Below, in pieces: positions 63,782 to 64,000 of a stretch of DNA of 64,000 bases. The stretch spans positions 4,898,001 to 4,962,000 of the forward strand of contig JAHQRK010000001.1 in assembly GCA_019828595.1 (NCBI GenBank). The letters run 5' to 3'. The notes under the pieces were generated by a model, which saw nothing but the letters and a program-made list of their open reading frames with translations, did not search any database and was not told where the DNA came from. The translations under genes and the position numbers were made by a program. Source of the stretch: Aphanomyces cochlioides (Eukaryota; Oomycota; Saprolegniomycetes; Saprolegniales; Verrucalvaceae). Each line of letters opens with the position of its first letter. Position 1 is the first letter of the stretch.

Positions 63782-64000
63782 TTAAATGAGTTGTATTAAC
63801 CTTATTTTTGAGCAAAGGCCCTAATGACTTACTAATTTGCCTCGTACTGTATAAATAGAACTTGGAAAACAGAATATGGCAAAGTGGTCATTGAACAGGA
63901 GATGAAGTGAGTGAGCCGTCAGCTCACTCATGAAACGACGCTGTCAGGAATGGCGTGTTGACGTAACCAGGGGTCCGAAGATAGATGCTTGAGCACATTG
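63782..64000 (-). mobile_element. LINE copy O, 3' end (continues beyond window)
   Basis: 146-nt 3' UTR (63782-63927) with the perfect 9-bp stop-codon hairpin, then the C-terminal codons of ORF2 on the minus strand. Inserted antisense into ORF2 of K at GGAGG, the one 3' junction without TGG. Confidence 0.94.
63928..64000 (-). pseudogene. ORF2 C-terminal end of copy O (partial at window edge)
   Basis: The stop codon at 63928-63930 and about 23 preceding codons are visible. Whether this copy is intact cannot be judged from the window. Confidence 0.8.

Noticed and set aside
63787..63870. TATAAATAG in the 3' UTR (opposite strand) as a TATA-box promoter
   Set aside because: The motif is real, but a single TATA-like word in an AT-rich UTR does not show a promoter; I kept it only as a remark.
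1..64000. LTR retrotransposon or virus
   Set aside because: There are no long terminal repeats, protease, integrase or RNase H; the domain order endonuclease-reverse transcriptase and the target duplications identify a LINE.
1..64000. Host genes between the copies
   Set aside because: All gaps between coding parts are accounted for by element UTRs, spacers or fragments; the longest non-coding stretches are the 146-nt 3' UTR and the 78-nt spacer.

Overview
The whole 64 kb is retrotransposon. Every base can be assigned to one family of non-LTR retrotransposon (LINE), and I found no host gene, rRNA, tRNA, CRISPR array or unique sequence. The family consensus, taken from copies G and L, is 7,381 bp: 5' UTR 62 nt, ORF1 1,012 aa, spacer 78 nt, ORF2 1,351 aa, 3' UTR 146 nt (62+3039+78+4056+146). 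ORF2 carries an APE-type endonuclease, a reverse transcriptase (FADD) and a C-terminal C-x2-C-x7-H-x4-C finger, with no RNase H that I can see. ORF1 is a large, acidic, lysine/alanine-rich protein with no domain I recognise. There is no poly(A) tail; every copy ends in the same unique sequence. The domain layout resembles the L1/Tx1 group. About 50% GC, intronless ORFs, and an element 5' end that fits the oomycete INR-FPR core promoter suggest an oomycete or other stramenopile; this is inference, because no host gene is available to confirm it.

Layout, left to right. 1-2884: copy A (+), 3' part. 2885-3779: ORF1 fragment Z (-). 3780-19806: copies B, C, D, E (-), head to tail, each made of the 3' part of the element; B, C and D share one 5' breakpoint, giving a 4.40-kb period. 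19807-26404: copy F (-), broken in ORF1. 26405-38676: 5' parts of copies H, I, J (+), head to tail, H and I having a 1.77-kb period; H is interrupted by copy G (-, 27216-34596, full length, 29-bp target duplication). 38677-63781: copy K (+), cut into four pieces by antisense copies L (40180-47560, full length, both ORFs open), M (48177-55479) and N (56085-62781), with target duplications of 14-16, 13 and 15 bp, and ended at 63781 by copy O (63782 to the window end).

The simplest reading is a Russian doll of insertions of one element into itself, with two stretches probably multiplied by unequal recombination. Removing L, M and N plus one duplicate each rejoins K ORF1 to within 2 nt of its expected length, and those 2 nt are a visible deletion, so the boundaries are reliable. 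Eight of nine distinct 3' junctions fall after TGG on the primer strand (five are ATGG), and the ninth after AGG. Other unusual points: the 5'-terminal 21 nt recur inverted in the 3' UTR with two mismatches, ORF1 and ORF2 lie in one frame separated by a single UAA, and a 9-bp hairpin begins on the ORF2 stop codon.
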